From JANRLJ01 sp034437895 (GTDB lineage: Bacteria > Chloroflexota > Anaerolineae > Aggregatilineales > Phototrophicaceae), in assembly GCA_034437895.1 (NCBI GenBank), contig DAOTTO010000641.1, positions 1-5,227 of the forward strand: 5,227 bases of DNA. The letters are read 5' to 3'. The translations under genes and the position numbers were made by a program. The notes under the pieces are model-generated. The model did no database searches, was not told where the DNA came from, and saw only the letters and a list, made by a program, of their open reading frames with translations. Positions 5,034 through 5,227 of the stretch are shown here, one piece after another (position 1 is the stretch's first letter; each line of letters starts with the position of its first letter).

Positions 5034-5227
5034 TCGCGGGGGCTGATGACTTCCGCGCCGCCAAGATAGGGGCGGAGCGCTTCGGGAATAATCACGCTGC
5101 CGTCGGCTTGCTGATAATTTTCTAGAATCGCAATCAGGATGCGCGGGGTCGCCAAGCCGCTGCCGTTGAGCGTATGGACAAACTGGGCTTTTTTGCCTTC
5201 CGCCGGACGATATTTGATGTTCGCCCG
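5030..5227 (-). CDS. serS: Seryl-tRNA synthetase, C-terminal 65 residues, cut by the window edge
   Basis: The complement strand reads in frame from 5227 to the TAG stop at 5032-5030. The segment carries YRPAEGKKAQFVHTLNGSG, then LATPRILIAILENYQQ, DGSVIIPEALRPYLGG and AEVISPRD. This is the C-terminal end of class II seryl-tRNA synthetase, including motif 3 with its Arg (ATPRILIAILENYQ), which binds ATP. The enzyme charges tRNA-Ser in the cytoplasm. No frameshift or unusual residue is visible in this part. It converges on the upstream operon, separated by the palindromic element, so the genes share a 3' region but not a promoter. Confidence 0.96.
   Translation of the reverse strand, partial: RANIKYRPAEGKKAQFVHTLNGSGLATPRILIAILENYQQADGSVIIPEALRPYLGGAEVISPRD

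Noticed and set aside
1..5227. CRISPR array, tRNA or rRNA genes, riboswitch, prophage or defence island
   Set aside because: No regularly spaced repeats, tRNA-like cloverleaf, rRNA sequence, integrase or phage gene was seen on either strand. The only toxin-antitoxin-type genes are hicAB.

Overview
The window holds seven genes, two of them cut by its edges, plus several short intergenic signals. Mixed composition, the protein families and the style of the intergenic repeats (ACCAAG-type and AACCGCAAAGG-type) suggest a Chloroflexota bacterium, perhaps Anaerolineae-like. This is an impression from family resemblance, not a computed placement.

Layout: (1) 1-729 (+) is the nearly complete 3' part of a WecG/TagA/CpsF glycosyltransferase, followed at once by a small perfect hairpin. 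(2) 826-1641 (+) encodes a NarX/DesK-like histidine-kinase module that has lost its phosphoacceptor His and its N-box Asn, fused to a LuxR-type DNA-binding domain. (3) 1739-2839 (+) encodes a solitary CpaF/TadA-type secretion ATPase with altered residues next to its catalytic motifs and no pilus genes beside it, followed by a GC-rich hairpin. (4) A 227-bp spacer holds a repeat-like stretch and an extended -10 promoter. (5) 3067-4950 (+) is a tight four-gene operon: an RfaE1/HldE-type PfkB sugar kinase, HicA toxin, HicB antitoxin and an alkyltransferase-like DNA repair protein. Two junctions overlap (ATGA and TGATG) and the hicA-hicB gap is 5 bp. (6) 4957-5024 is an imperfect palindromic element flanked by a 9-bp direct repeat. 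(7) 5030-5227 (-) is the 3' end of serS, convergent with the operon.

The glycosyltransferase and the sugar kinase both point to cell-surface glycan synthesis but lie in separate transcription units. The pseudokinase-LuxR protein and the CpaF-like ATPase are adjacent, on the same strand and 97 bp apart, so they may be co-expressed, but nothing proves a functional link. The HicAB pair sits inside the kinase/repair operon and is probably transcribed from the promoter upstream of the kinase.

I see no defence island, CRISPR array, RNA gene or clear new multi-gene system. The observations most worth following are the degenerate kinase fused to a LuxR domain, the alkyltransferase-like protein with Trp for Cys, a missing Arg finger and a clamp-motif-like tail, and the small palindromic element that appears to have inserted exactly between two convergent stop codons.
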